A stretch of DNA of 64,000 nucleotides from Castor canadensis (Eukaryota; Chordata; Mammalia; Rodentia; Castoridae): the NCBI RefSeq assembly GCF_047511655.1, contig NC_133386.1, positions 74,966,501 through 75,030,500 on the forward strand, read 5' to 3'. Shown in pieces: positions 36,357 through 48,129 of the stretch (position 1 is the stretch's first letter; every line of letters begins with the position of its first letter). The notes beneath the pieces were generated by a model. The model was not told where the DNA came from, ran no database searches, and saw only the letters and a program-made list of their open reading frames with translations. The position numbers and the translations under genes are program-made.

Positions 36357-36725
36357 TGCAATGGTGTGGTCAGAGCAACTCATGTGTCTGAGACACTTTG
36401 CAATACTGCAGATAGATTTAGACTGAAAATTTTCTTTCTATAAGAATTTTTTCTATTAATCTAGGTTCAATCCACATTGAGTTGTGGTTGCTATAAAAAG
36501 TTATGCCACTCCAGTTTGTGAATAGGAAGAAATTTTTATTTCCCTATTTTACATGATTACCAGAGTTAACATGCAGAGTCAGTCTTGGTCACTAAGAAAT
36601 TATTGCGGAAACTCCAAGAATATGATGAGCCCCAATGATTCCTTCAACTAATGGATGCCTTCAAATTTAGTGACAATAGTATATCATAATTTCAACACAG
36701 CAAATTCTTATTTTATTATGATTTA

Positions 36726-36910
36726 TGCTATAATCCCAGCTACTGGTGGTATAGGTAGGAAGATTGTTGTGGACCTGGGTAAAAAAAGCATGAGATCTTA
36801 TCTGAAAAATAACTAAAGCAAAAAAGGGATGAAGACATGGATTAAGTGGTAGAGTGCTTGCTTAGCAAGTGTAAGGTCCAGAGCTTAGCTCAGTCCCTAG
36901 TACCACTCTG
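36726..36910 (+). repeat. B1-ID composite SINE, 5' truncated
   Basis: 7SL-type 'ctataatcccagctactggt' followed by ID-type 'gattaagtggtagagtgctt' and 'gcttagcaagtgtaaggtcc', ending next to a TG repeat instead of polyA. Confidence 0.8.
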
Positions 36911-36927
36911 TGTGTGTGTGTGTGTGT
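36909..36927. repeat. (TG)n microsatellite
   Basis: TG run at the 3' end of the adjoining SINE. Confidence 0.9.
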
Positions 36928-37007
36928 ATTTTCTAAATTTCTACTTGTAGATATGTATTTTCCTTTATTGCATGTCTGTGGTGGGTTTGAAGTCTATGTG
37001 TTGTCAT

Positions 37008-37036
37008 TAATGATTATGGTTTTACCATAATCATTA
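37008..37036. other. Perfect 13-bp hairpin, 3-nt loop
   Basis: taatgattatggt (37008-37020) and its exact reverse complement (37024-37036) flank ttt. It is AT-rich. Function unknown; it may be chance. Confidence 0.8.
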
Positions 37037-37350
37037 TGTACTTACATCGTTACATTCCTAGGCAATTAAAATACTTTACATTTTCCTGAAGAAGGCAACA
37101 CTTTTGGTTGAATTTCAACAAAATACTGATGAATAGTGATAAATAATAAGAAAAAGCTAAGCAAAATCCAAAATCCCAAAAAAAGCTAAGCAAATTCTAG
37201 CGTTACCCAGAGCAATTTCCTCAACTACATCATAGATCTATTATGACCCTCAGCAACGACAACTAACAGAGTTACATATTTCATGGGGACCAAAATGGGC
37301 AAGTAGAAGGGAGAGGGCTTAAAAGAGGTAAAAAGAAGTAAGACAGAAAA

Positions 37351-37354
<4 letters not shown>

Positions 37355-37426
<72 letters not shown>
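37355..37426. repeat. (GA)n microsatellite
   Basis: About 36 GA units with one interruption (gaaag) near the right end. Likely polymorphic. Confidence 0.96.
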
Positions 37427-37429
37427 TTA

Positions 37430-40400
37430 TAGGGTGGGGGCTGAGTATCTAAATTGAATTTTATTGCCTCTTCCAAGAGGACTGACAGCTTGGTGAAGGC
37501 TGAGGGAAGAGAGTGGGTTGGGGGTTCAGGAGTCACTCCTACTCATAATCCACTTTCTGTGCTTTAGTTTAGTAGAGGAACTGTACATAATTCCTGATTC
37601 AAAGGCTGTAAGAACTATCCTTTGATCTGTATTTGTTAAAAATAATATGACATTGAGAAAAGAGACGCTAATGAACCCATCTTTATAGGTATTAAGTGAA
37701 TATTATGTAGATGGCAAATACATACACAAACAATGTCAAATTATTCTATGGTTCACCAGGGATATGTTTGAAAAAGGTGGAGGGTTAACTAAGGCAGTAA
37801 TAAATGAAGGCTGTTGAATCATCCCTGGGGGCTCATGGCTTGCCAAGAGACCATCACATTCAATATAAAAAAGAAAGCAAAAAACTCTCCACTGTGTAAT
37901 TTGTTGACTGCTGCTTTATGGTCCTGCTTTTTATGTTCATAGTAGTTTCATAGGAGAATATGGGAGCAATTTTCAAGCATGCTTTAAATGATTCCATTTT
38001 ATGTCAAAAACATGAAGGATGAAGCAGATTAGAGGGTAACACAAATACAATAAAGCCAAAATTTCCTTTTTTGCCTCAATCTTGGCACAGATATGAAGTA
38101 CAGCTATTCATCTTCCATTCTATTTTAGCAGTGCTCTTAAAGACAAATATGGAAAGATACACTCTTCGGGAAAATAGCAAAATAAGAGCCAAAATCACAT
38201 AACAAGAATAGCTTTATTTGGAACCAAGTGACAAGTGAATTTTAAGTTATTTAACCCTTAAAATGTTACCTGGCTTAGAGATGTGGGATTAGAAGCAAAA
38301 TAAGACAGAATTAACTTGCCTGCCTTCATAGTGAATAGCCATCTAACCCTATTTATTTTTTGAGAAGCTCACTGAGTTTTTGTTCTGTTTTGTTCTTTAG
38401 CTTGTCTGGTTGCATGACAGTATTTGTTAGATATATTTGAAATAAAAAATAAATAAACCTCCAGGCTGTCTTATCTAAGGGAAAGTTGCTTCCCCAACTA
38501 AAGTTTTAAGACCTTCAAACAGAGTATTCAGCTGCAGTCTGCATATAACTGTTGACCACCCTGAGATCTTGGAAGCTTTTTCTGTTATTGGATATTTGAC
38601 TTTTATTTACTCCCCCCTCCAGCAAAGTATTTCCTTGCTTGGCTCTGATTGTTAAAGAGGGCAATCAGGGAAAATGTTCTGTAGATAGAGCTTCAGAGTA
38701 GCTATTGGGATTATCTTCAAGTAATTGTGGATCTCAGACACACTGTTTACTTTCACTGGTGGAGAGATTCATAAGAGGTATGGAGTTTTTGATGTGCTGC
38801 CTTCTTCACCCAGAGAAACTGAAAGCTTTGATGAAAGTTTAGATTCTATGAAGGAGAACTTGATAAACCTTTGGAGCCAGGCAACACTAGTAATGCCTTG
38901 CCCTGACACCATTTCACCTGTTTCATGTTTCCTGCTTGAATGTCTTTAAAACCACCCTGAGAAGGAAAGTTGTCGTCCACTTTGGGATTTGACCTGCTAA
39001 TCAATAATCAACGTGACTTATACACATCTATTTTTAGCAATTGTTTCTCCCATCAGGTCTTCTCCCACCTTACTGTCTGTCTTCCCCTTGGTAATGGCCC
39101 TGAAGAACCTTCCCTGTGCTATACCAGTCTGACTCTCATTCTGGCACATTAGTCTGGAGACTCATCTGCCACCAGCAGCCAGTTTTAGGCTGCCTAGATC
39201 AGATGGCAGGAGATCTATTTCTTTGATCAATAGTCAGAGTAAGTTGTCCATTATCCTTGCAAAGATGTAGTACTTTTGGAGGCAGAAACTTGTTTTTAGT
39301 AACTTTTAAAAACTTTATTCTCCATACTTCATGGCAGAATTAATCATTTCAGGGGGGTTGATAGGAGCCCATCTGGAACTACTGAGCCATAGAAGGATTG
39401 CATCCCCATAGGACATGCATTGATTAATTTAATTAATTTAAATGGGAAAATTTTAGCATCCATGAATAGAATTTGGTGGGATTGAGTGGTAGTTTTTAAT
39501 AATGAAGATTGAATATTTTAGTGAATAATTCCTGTTGAATTCATTATAGCTGTTCATATTTGGGTTTTCTCCAGTCTTTTTCAAAATGTTATAAATACAT
39601 AGTCAAAGGGAAATGCCATGATGATTGAAAGTCATTATAGTGATTTTTTTAATGTAACAAACAGCTTATACATTCCACACCACTTTGTGGACAGAAGAAT
39701 TGCACAATAAGGAACATAAAAGAAGAATTTCCCACATGCTATTATAAATTTAAATTGTCTTTTGTATTTGAATCTGCCATTAATGATGAGAAGATACACT
39801 GTTCTAGGATGTTGCTGAATGCCTCACCATCACCCCACAATACAATCAAGAAGTCAATGGTCCAATAAATGAGATAACCAGTGGATATTTCCTGGGGGAA
39901 TATGAGAAATATCATCTGGGTACTTTGGGGAGCTAGCTTACTCAGTTCATAGTGTTTCTTTTCTGTGACAGGTCACACTGAACAGCATTCTAAAACAACC
40001 TGGATTTAGAGTTGGCACAGCAATTTGTAATAGGTTCCTCTTCAGTCTTTTAAAGTGAGTAGCAGCTCAGACATCCCCAAAGACAGATGGTTCTTGGAGA
40101 AGTTTAAGGACTTTATATATTTCTCTGATACAGCTGTGTTTGCAATGAACAAGCACATAGAAAGAAAGGATTTAGAAGTATATAATAATACCCAGGAAGG
40201 ATTAAGAAATATATATATAATAACAAACTACTACTAAATTACCAATAAACATTTTATTTACTGAGTGACTCATTTCAACTTCAAGATTGTTAGCATTGTC
40301 TTATAAGTTGTAGATTTCTCACATGGAAAGTGTCATTTTGTAATATAAGGAAATGAATGCCTGAATAGCTGTCAATCAAGAAAATGACTTGCTTGATACT

Positions 40401-40664
40401 TGGCCAACCACTGCACAGTTTTAACAGCCACCTGACATAAAACATTCAGAGAACTGAATATTTTTAAAATTTATGATGAATGGTTACCTATTCTGTAATG
40501 GATACTCATTTCTTCATGAATGAGAAATTCTATGCATTTATTGGTGTCTACTGCTGAGGATCTATATATTTTTGGTCACTGTCTTGCAATGCATTGGCAG
40601 GGTAAGTGAAAAGGGGAAGACTGACAGAGATGGAGCAGGTGCTTCTCATAACTCCCCCTACCTC
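37430..40664. other. Unassigned DNA, no gene seen
   Basis: Mostly AT-rich. The block 38660-39190 is more balanced and could be an old LTR or conserved non-coding sequence, but nothing identifies it. Short open frames at 38725-38949, 38970-39152 and 40055-40237 resemble no protein I know. Confidence 0.4.
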
Positions 40665-40900
40665 CTCTTTGGTAGCAATGTGGTACAATGGCACAAGTTT
40701 AGGTTTTGAAGTCACACCAGCCTGGTTTCCAGCTATTTTTCTGTCAATTGTTAGTTATATAATTTAATGCCCTGAGCCTCAGAATATTACTTCTGATCCT
40801 GATAGATGCCTTATGGCATAGCTGTGAGAATTAAACAAGGCAACATATGCCAGGTGCTTCACACAACTTCTAGCATGTGGTAACCCACCAATAAATTTTA
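40665..40900 (+). repeat. MIR SINE
   Basis: 'gcaatgtggtacaatggcac', 'gttttgaagtcacaccagcc', 'tgagaattaaacaaggcaac' and 'gccaggtgcttcacacaact' follow the MIR consensus along its whole length. Confidence 0.8.
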
Positions 40901-41194
40901 GTTTCACTTTCCAAGTCCCCTTTACAAATTCCTAGATCCAGCTTCTTCCTTTAGGCTTATTGCACTAGAAGATTGTGAGCCTAAGTTATTGAAACTAGTG
41001 TTTTAGTTCCTCTTGCTCATGAGGTTGAATTGCTAAGTCCAATGGACATAGATCAGTCTTTATCTTATTTGATTTCAGTAGCATTTAACTTTGAGAGTAC
41101 AAATGTCCCTACATTTCTAGGAAAAGTTTAATTCCCTTATAATCCTGATTATAGTCACCAGACATGTTTAAATGTTTTAATCAATCAATGATAG

Positions 41195-41562
41195 CAGATA
41201 ACTATGTTAATTAACAAACTCCAGAACTGGTTTTAATATCTGTCTTTGCTCAGTGACAACTCACTTTATTGAATATGCCTGTGAAAGCCAGCCAGTCAGT
41301 GACAGACTGAACTTAGAAAGTCAGACAATCGACAATGGACTAGCCCCAGGAAACATCTTTTTAAAGTTCACATCAAACTACTCTTTCCTCTGTAAAATCT
41401 ATTTAAGATCGGCAATGTACTTTCCTAAGTGAGACTGTGCCTGCCAGCATAGCTATCTCTTATAAGAAAGCAATAAATTCAGCTTTGATTTTGTTTCAGA
41501 TGTTCTCTGTGGTTTTTATCTTTTGACTAAAGTCTCAGTCTGTATAAACTGGTTTAGATGTT
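41195..41562 (+). mobile_element. Probable solo LTR within L2
   Basis: Ends with an LTR-like arrangement: 'ctatttaagatcggcaatgt', 'gaaagcaataaattcagctt' (AATAAA at 41471-41476) and a T-rich segment running to 'ttttgactaaagtctcagtc'. It interrupts L2 sequence. Family not identified, ends uncertain, no coding part. Confidence 0.45.
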
Positions 41563-42558
41563 ACAGCTGCTTAGATGGAGGGCTTGTTAATTTTTGCTTC
41601 TCCCTTGGTATTTTTTCCTTAGTTGTTGCTTGCTACTTATTCTACTTTAGCCCTTCTTAAATCTTCGTATTCCCTTGGCTTTTGTCCTTGACTGCTCTTT
41701 TTCCCTAAACTTTCTGGATGATCTCTTCTACTCTAGTAGTTTTAACTGTGATCTAATGAATCTCAGATCTGTATCTCTGGATAGAAATATTTTTATTCAT
41801 AAGTTCCATCTTCACAGTAGATATTTCCACACGATGTTGCAGTCTCTTCAGGCTTGATTTTCCTCAAACTAAAATTCCTCTTCATGCTCAAATATGCTAC
41901 TTCTACATACTAAGGTTCAGTTCTGCAAGCCCAAACCAAACTGTTTGTTCCACTTCCTTCCTACAGCAATTTTAAAGGAAAAAAAAAAAAACCTCCTGGA
42001 TATCCATGTATCTATCTTTTCTGGTCCTTCTTAATTTTTGCAACAGCTCACTAACTTGTCTGACTCTAGTCTTGCCCTTTTCAAATACCCACTTTGGTCA
42101 AAGTGATCAATGTAACATGGTATCAATTCTGAATATCTTCTCACTTATGTGAATAAGAGAAAACACAATCCCTCATTTAAATATTAAACCATGAGTAATC
42201 TCACATGTGAAGATTTTTCCAGAGATGTTGCAGTATTTCTGTGATACCTACAAGAACCCTTATTTCTGTTTCACAGAACAGATTTAAAAAACTGTTTCTC
42301 TTCCCCTGCCCCACATGATAGGTACCACACGGTTGTGCAATGGCAACTATACCCCATGAAGCAAGCATGTCTTATTTCAAAGCCTTGATACTTCAAAGTC
42401 TTGTGAATGTCTGTTCTTATTTCTAGGAAGATAAGGTTTTCACATAAAGACCCCCAAAATTCATTGGCTATAATTGGGTCAGATAGTCCCCTTAGCTGTC
42501 ATTTTTTTTTTCAACCTCCACTGTAGGAAATGGATAAGGAGGAAAGAAGGTGGGAATA

Positions 42559-43029
42559 CGTAAGATATTTTGGTCAGTTCCCCCAGTGGGGATTCCACAG
42601 CTGAGGGTGCAGGAAACATTTCCTTTATCTGGGAGTTGTTATGAACCAAGCTGTTGTCATATACTGTGCCTTTCTCTGCCTTTCTAATTCTATTGCTGGG
42701 ACTTGTGTGATGTGGCCTTTGGAAAATATTAAAAGCAGAGATGGCACAGGAAGGTAAAGAAAATGCTGTGCTAGACATCAGAGTTAGCAGTCTGCACTGA
42801 CCAAACACTGGGCTGGGTGTGGGGTGCTGCATGCAGCCAGGATGACAAACTTTCCTTTTTAGAGACCTGTTGTGCTGTGTGTTTTGATATCCCACGTATG
42901 CAAATGTGTGTATTTACCATGGGGGAGAGGGGATTTGGTATGTGACCTTGGTGTTAAGAATGGACAACTGTATTTTTGCCTTTGAAATAAAGTGAATAAA
43001 TGACCCTATCTTTGTAAAAAAAAAAAAAA
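42559..43029 (+). pseudogene. Retroposed mRNA 3' end (processed pseudogene), source unknown
   Basis: A segment ending in two AATAAA signals (42986-42991 and 42995-43000) and a polyA tract (43016-43029), flanked by similar direct repeats: aggaggaaagaaggtgggaa (42537-42556) and agaggaagaagaaagtggga (43029-43048), both continuing to 'ata'. These are the marks of L1-mediated retroposition of a polyadenylated transcript. The body, about 455 bp, does not match a SINE or L1 that I recognise and shows no clear protein on the sense strand, so it may be a 5'-truncated 3' UTR. The 138-codon minus-strand frame over it is probably incidental. Confidence 0.7.
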
Positions 43030-43250
43030 GAGGAAGAAGAAAGTGGGAATAGATGTTGAATTGGCCAAATAGCAGTGTCTACCCTGCACATATAAACTAA
43101 AACTTCTCAAGTGACTTCCTGTTGTCTATAAAATAATATTTGTTTCCATTTAAAGTTTCTTAGTATGGTATGTAGAACTCCTTAATCAGCTGGCCCCTAT
43201 TCCATTTTATTTCCTGATATTTCCTCTTGATCTATCCTCTACTTTTTAGA

Positions 43251-43802
43251 GTAGGAGTAGGGAGGAGAATCTGAGACTCACCACACTACTCCAAGTGACA
43301 AAGAATTTAACTAAAGGAACTATTAAATTATTGCATTAAATAAAGTTTAACTTATCGTTTCTTGATATTATCCAATATAAAGACATTTGTAAGGAAGATT
43401 AATACAGCTGCATCAAGAAAGAAGCTATCTTGTACTTCATCTTTGAGTGTAGTGTGGTAAATTTGCTATCCCACTAAAGAAAAATTTAAAGGAGATTGAG
43501 GACAATGGGGAAGATTGCCTAATAAACAACAGATATCTTTGTCATTTATAATTTCAGGGAAGAAACTTTAAGAATTACCTCCAAAAACAGTTGTGTTTTT
43601 AATAGATTTATCAATCAAAGTTTTGCTCCCAAATAAATATATCCATTCATAGGCATCTTCATGGCTTTTAATAGTTCTCTTATCATAACCATAGGTCTCT
43701 CTTTGGGTTCAAGACCCAAACATGTTGTTGTTATGAAAGTATTGATGATTCTTAGTAACAACACATTTCTTTTTTTGGATAAATGACACATTATCTTTTC
43801 TG
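43251..43802. other. Unassigned DNA
   Basis: No gene recognised. Confidence 0.4.
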
Positions 43803-43882
43803 TTTTTAGGGATAGAGATTAAACCCTGGGATTCTTCACATATGATGGATAAACACTCTACCACTGAGCTACATCCCCAGCC
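43803..43882 (-). repeat. ID SINE
   Basis: 'gattaaaccctgggattctt' and 'ctaccactgagctacatccc' 'cagcc' form the reverse complement of the ID head. Confidence 0.88.
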
Positions 43883-44920
43883 TGACTCAGTGTCTTATTA
43901 TTTACATATTTGTACAATGTGACTGCAAAGCACATCCTGTCTGACAATGACTTGCTGTGTTGGTAGAATTTGACGTACTTCTCTGTGGAAAAATGTACTT
44001 TGATAGACAGCTTTGTTGAAGTTCTTTGTCATTATCATGTGGCCCTGCATTAGAATTTTATTTTGGCACTGAGAAGTCTTTGAAGTTTGAGAGCAAGGAG
44101 ACACAATAAAATTTCTGTTTCAGAAATAGTTTAGACACTGCTGTAATAGCTTATATGCGAACTGACTAGGGATCTGAAAATTGCAAGTTGGTGTGGAAAA
44201 GGAGGAGTATAGTGTGGTGAGGGTAGTGGGAATAAAGACTGGAATGAACTTGGTGAACATTATGATTACTGGAGGTAAAGGAAAGAACAGATATAGGTGA
44301 TGTCTTGTTTTTAAACTGGGGGAGTCTGGGGGAGCATGGAATACTCAGAGCACGATGACATAGCGGGGAGGAGTGACTTGGGAGTCAGAAGAGGATGATG
44401 AGGCTTGTCCTTGAGAGTATGAAGAGTGCAATAGAAGAGGCTGGCTAGGAGTTCAAGGAGGAGAATCCTGTGGGCAATGAGCAGCCCAGGCTAGAAAGAC
44501 ATAGTGAAATGTCATCCTAATAGACAGGGGTCTAACAGAAAGCAAAATAGGGGTCTAACAAACGGTACAGAAAAAGTAAAATTTGAATATAGAAATAACT
44601 TGCATTTTTGTTAATTGTGGCAGGATTTTTCAATATGTGGAACTTTTGTTGTTACAAAAAAAGGAAATCTGGGAACTGATACGTGTGACATGAAGAAGAA
44701 ATAATTCTGGTTTGAACCTGTGAGGAGCTACAAAAATAGCTATAATTCTTAGGAATCAAGTAGTCATGTTTTGGGAAGGAACGGGGGCATATAATAAACA
44801 TACACAGGGCACATCTATGATGAATTCAGATTAATAGAGATGATATAATTATCATCATTGTCAGTGTGATGATTTATTACAATGGGCAAGTACTCAATTA
44901 CACATTTAATTTTTAGATCC
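43883..44920. other. Unassigned DNA, part possibly L2
   Basis: Parts of 44060-44330 ('caataaaatttctgtttcag', 'gacactgctgtaatagc') faintly resemble a reverse-oriented old LINE. Not firm. No gene seen. Confidence 0.35.
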
Positions 44921-45008
44921 TTTGTTTTTGTTCTGTACTGGGGTTTGAATTCAGGAACTTGCTCTTGTTAGGCAGGCACTTGACCACTGAAGCCACACTT
45001 CTAGCCCT
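44921..45008 (-). repeat. ID-type SINE head
   Basis: 'tactggggtttgaattcagg' to 'gaagccacacttctagccct'. An ID unit directly upstream of a second, composite SINE; either a separate insertion or part of a trimer. Confidence 0.8.
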
Positions 45009-45019
45009 TTTTACTTTAC

Positions 45020-45308
45020 TCTTTTTCTTTTTGGTGGTACTGGGGTTTGAACTTGCTAAGCAGGTACTCTACCACTTGAGCCACTCCACCAGCCCCTTTG
45101 CTTTAGTTATTTTTTGGATAGGATCTCATGTTTATACCCAGGCAGGCCTGGACCTTGATCCTCCTAATTATGCCACCATGCTCAGATTTTTATTGACTGA
45201 GATGGAGTCTCACAAATTTTTTGGACAGGCTGTTTTCAAACCTTGATCTTCCCCACCTCTGCCTCTTAAACAGCTAGGATTTCAGTTGTGAACCACTGCC
45301 CCCAACTT
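45020..45308 (-). repeat. B1-ID composite SINE
   Basis: T-rich tail, ID part ('tggtactggggtttgaactt', 'gagccactccaccagcccc'), then a 7SL-derived part ('ttggataggatctcatgttt', 'aaacagctaggatttcagtt'). Same architecture as 33022-33322. Confidence 0.85.
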
Positions 45309-45370
45309 TTAGATGCTAAATGAGTTTTCAAAAAAAAGCCTGTGTACTGAAATCTAAGGCATGACATCAT

Positions 45371-46168
45371 AGCTTTTTTTTTACATTGGATTTTTTATTA
45401 TTTGTTGTGCTGGGGGTACATTTTGATATTTACAAAAGTTCTTACAATGTATCACAGTTGAATTCACCCCCTCCATCATTCCTCCCCACATTCCTGGAAT
45501 AGTTTCAACAGTTCTCATTTTTCTATTTACATATGTGTGTACACAATATTGGCACCATATTCACCTTCCTACACCCTTGCCCCACAGCCTCCCTTCCTCC
45601 TACTGGTACCAACCCCCCAGACAGGACCTGTTCTGCCCTACTATTCTCCATTTTTGTAAAAAACAAAATGATGTTTTTGTTTGCCTAAGGTAGCTACACA
45701 GGGAGTTTCCTTGTGATATTTCCATGTATATATGTATTATAACCCAAATTGATTCATTTCATCTGTTTTTCTCCTTTCTATCTTAGTCCCCTTGTCATGA
45801 TGATTTCAACAGGTTTAAAAATTCTGTATTCATTCTTATATAGGAAGCACATCAACCACATTCACCTTCCTAACTTCCTTCTTTTACCTTCCCTCTCTCG
45901 TATGTGACTTCCTCTTAGTGTGACCAGTTTTTCATACTATTCTTTGTATTTGTATTGGGTCTATATTCCACATATGAAAGAAAGCATGCAGCTTTAGGCC
46001 CTCTGAACCTGGCTAACTTCACTAATGATGATGTTCTCCAGTTTCATCCATTTACCTACAAATGAAAAAATTTCATCTTCTTTGTGGCTGAATAAAATTC
46101 CATTGTATATAAACACCACATTTTCTTAATCCATTCATCAGTAGTGGGGCATCTTGGCTGTTCCCATT
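45371..46168 (-). mobile_element. 5'-truncated L1 3' end
   Basis: 3' UTR of the 'gtacattttgatatttacaa' lineage in reverse orientation, continuing to the ORF2 C-terminus ('attcatcagtagtggggcat'). Stops abound. Target duplication not found. Confidence 0.88.
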
Positions 46169-46309
46169 ATTTCATTTAGAATTTAATAATTTAGAGTTGA
46201 ACACCATCCACTTTCACAAGTGCTTTCTGAGCATACACACAGCACTGTTGGGTCTGATGAAAGGCTAAAAAGATTAATTAGACTCTGCCGTGCTCCAGGA
46301 GGAAGGAAG

Positions 46310-46440
46310 CAGTACCTGTTCATTAAATGTCTGTTGGCTTCATGCCAGGCACTGAGCTCAGTCCTATGTTAGACTTTCATCACAGGTGTTTTATAATCCT
46401 GCTGGGGAAGCAGACACATATCCTAATGACGCTTATTTAT
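46310..46440 (-). repeat. MIR-like fragment
   Basis: 'catgccaggcactgagctca' and 'ataatcctgctggggaagca' recall the MIR 3' half in reverse. Short and decayed. Confidence 0.45.
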
Positions 46441-46498
46441 ACTAGTTAAGTTGTGATTAGCGAAATAGTAGAAGTTGGTATGTGAAACAAGGAAAATA

Positions 46499-46724
46499 AC
46501 AGTCATGTGCTGCATAATGATGTTTTGGTCAATAATGATTGCATATTCAATAGTGGTCCCATAAGATTATAATGGAGCTGGGAAGTTTTTATTGCTGGGT
46601 GATGGTGTACTGCAATGCATTACTCATGTGTTTGTGATGATCAAGCAGCTATGATGTACAATGACAAAGACACCTAATGGTGTATTTCTCAGATTGCATC
46701 TTTGTCATGAAGTGATACATGGCT
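46499..46724. mobile_element. Small non-autonomous DNA transposon fossil
   Basis: Left end 'acagtcatgtgctgcataat' and right end 'tttgtcatgaagtgatacat' + 'ggct' are imperfect inverted terminal repeats (the right end reverse-complements to agccatgtatcacttcatga). The interior has 'gtggtcccataagattataa' and 'gcattactcatgtgtttgtg', a combination I recall from a mammal-wide non-autonomous transposon, though I cannot name it. It is about 226 bp, non-coding. Confidence 0.6.
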
Positions 46725-47580
46725 AAATTTGTACCTGAGAAGATCGAAGAAAACTCCTTGTACTAGATGAGATTTAAGCTGGACTTGGACAGATGTGCAA
46801 GAAAATGAGTATTTTTTTAAAATAGGACCATCCATGTGCAGTTTGAAAACTGCTAAAAAAACTAAGTATCTCATTATATGGTACCATGAAGGGGAAATCA
46901 GTTGCTTAAGCAAGTTTTCAGCCTGTTTATATCAGAGGTAAAGATAGTGTAAAATTATTTTTCTTAGTTTCTCTGTACTAAATAAATGACAGAATAGAAA
47001 AGCTTCAAAAACATTCATGCACGGATGTGGAAGGAACCTGGTTTATTTTGCATTGAATATATTTAGGAAAGATTCTTTGATGTGAGATGTCTGTCTATGG
47101 TTGGCAAGTGTAGGAGACGGGTGAGATCTGCAAGTACAAACTCAGTGCTGGTCCTTTCACCTTCTGTGGAAGTATATGGCAAGGTAGATGCCTGGGTTAG
47201 GTGTACTTTTGTTTATTGCATCATTTTTGTTGTGAAGAAAACAATGAAATGAGTGTTATACGTAAGGTTAAGGGAAGCTGACTTTGTATATTGGAGAGGA
47301 AGCTGTTATGCTCTGTGGCGAAAGCAGGCATCCCTACTGTGCAGACATGGGAGAGAGAGGATCCCAGAAAACAGTGATCAATGAAGATCAATTTTCATGA
47401 TATTTTGCAGACTTTTTTTGTTTTTTCCCACTTTTTTATTTTGAAAAATAAGATCAAACCTAGAGAAAGTTTATACCTTTTGACAAGATTTAATAACTGT
47501 TAATATATTGCCATTTTGGCTTTCTTTGTCTTTTTCAGCATTTATTGGGCTCTACTTTCATAAGAGGCAAGGTTACTACC
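46725..47580. other. Unassigned DNA
   Basis: No gene recognised. Confidence 0.4.
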
Positions 47581-48033
47581 TTGTATCAATCTTGTCTCTA
47601 GATAAACAGAACCAACAGGATACATACATCCTATTATACCCATGTATATTCCATATTGTATCATATATAAAACATATTTTATAGCGTGTGTGTGTGTGAG
47701 AGAGAGAGATAGACAGACAGAGTTATTGTAAGGAACTGCCTCCCACAATTATGGAGGTTGGCAATTCCAAAATATTTAGGTTAGGTTGTCTGGGAAAAGC
47801 TGATGTTATAGCTCAGGTCCAAAAGAAGTCTCCATCCTTTGGGAAGGTTAGACTTTTTTCTGTTAAGCCCTTCAGCTGAATGAATAAGGCCCACTCACAT
47901 GATGGAGGGTAATCTGTTTTAGTTGAAGCCTACTGATTTAAATGTCAATCTTATCTAAAAATATCTTCACAGAGATATACTATTTGTCCAAATATCTGGG
48001 TTCCATAGTCAAGCCATGATTAACCATAATATC
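47581..48033 (-). mobile_element. MLT2-type ERVL solo LTR
   Basis: The reverse complement runs 'ggttaatcatggcttgacta', 'gacatttaaatcagtaggct', 'cattcagctgaagggcttaa', 'cagcttttcccagacaac' and ends 'tcctgttggttctgtttatc', in MLT2 order. A TG/GA simple repeat (47685-47721) lies within the AT-rich part near its 3' end. Confidence 0.82.
47685..47721. repeat. (TG)n(GA)n simple repeat within the LTR
   Basis: gtgtgtgtgtgtgag followed by agagagagatagacagacag. Confidence 0.9.
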
Positions 48034-48129
48034 CATAAAAAAAGATAAGGCAGAAGGGGTCTTTCTGTTTTTCTCTCTTCTACATCATTCTCCTCTCACC
48101 TCTCCCCTTTTCTTTTTCCTGAATTTCCT

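Larger units (their letters stand above)
41010..43250 (+). mobile_element. Ancient L2 LINE with nested insertions
   Basis: Pieces in L2 order: 41020-41140 ('aagtccaatggacatagatc', 'agtagcatttaactttgaga'), 41590-42120 ('ctggatgatctcttctactc', 'ctccatgctg'-type region, 'actaacttgtctgactctag') and 43085-43245 ('caagtgacttcctgttgtct', 'aatcagctggcccctattcc'). Interrupted by a probable solo LTR (about 41195-41562), an unassigned stretch (42125-42536) and a retroposed transcript end (42559-43029). Confidence 0.65.

Noticed and set aside
37225-37536. Minus-strand 103-codon serine/leucine-rich frame
   Set aside because: Driven by the GA/TC microsatellite at 37355-37426.
42479-42895. Minus-strand 138-codon frame
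   Set aside because: Antisense to the retroposed transcript end and crosses its left target repeat, so it cannot be an ancestral gene.
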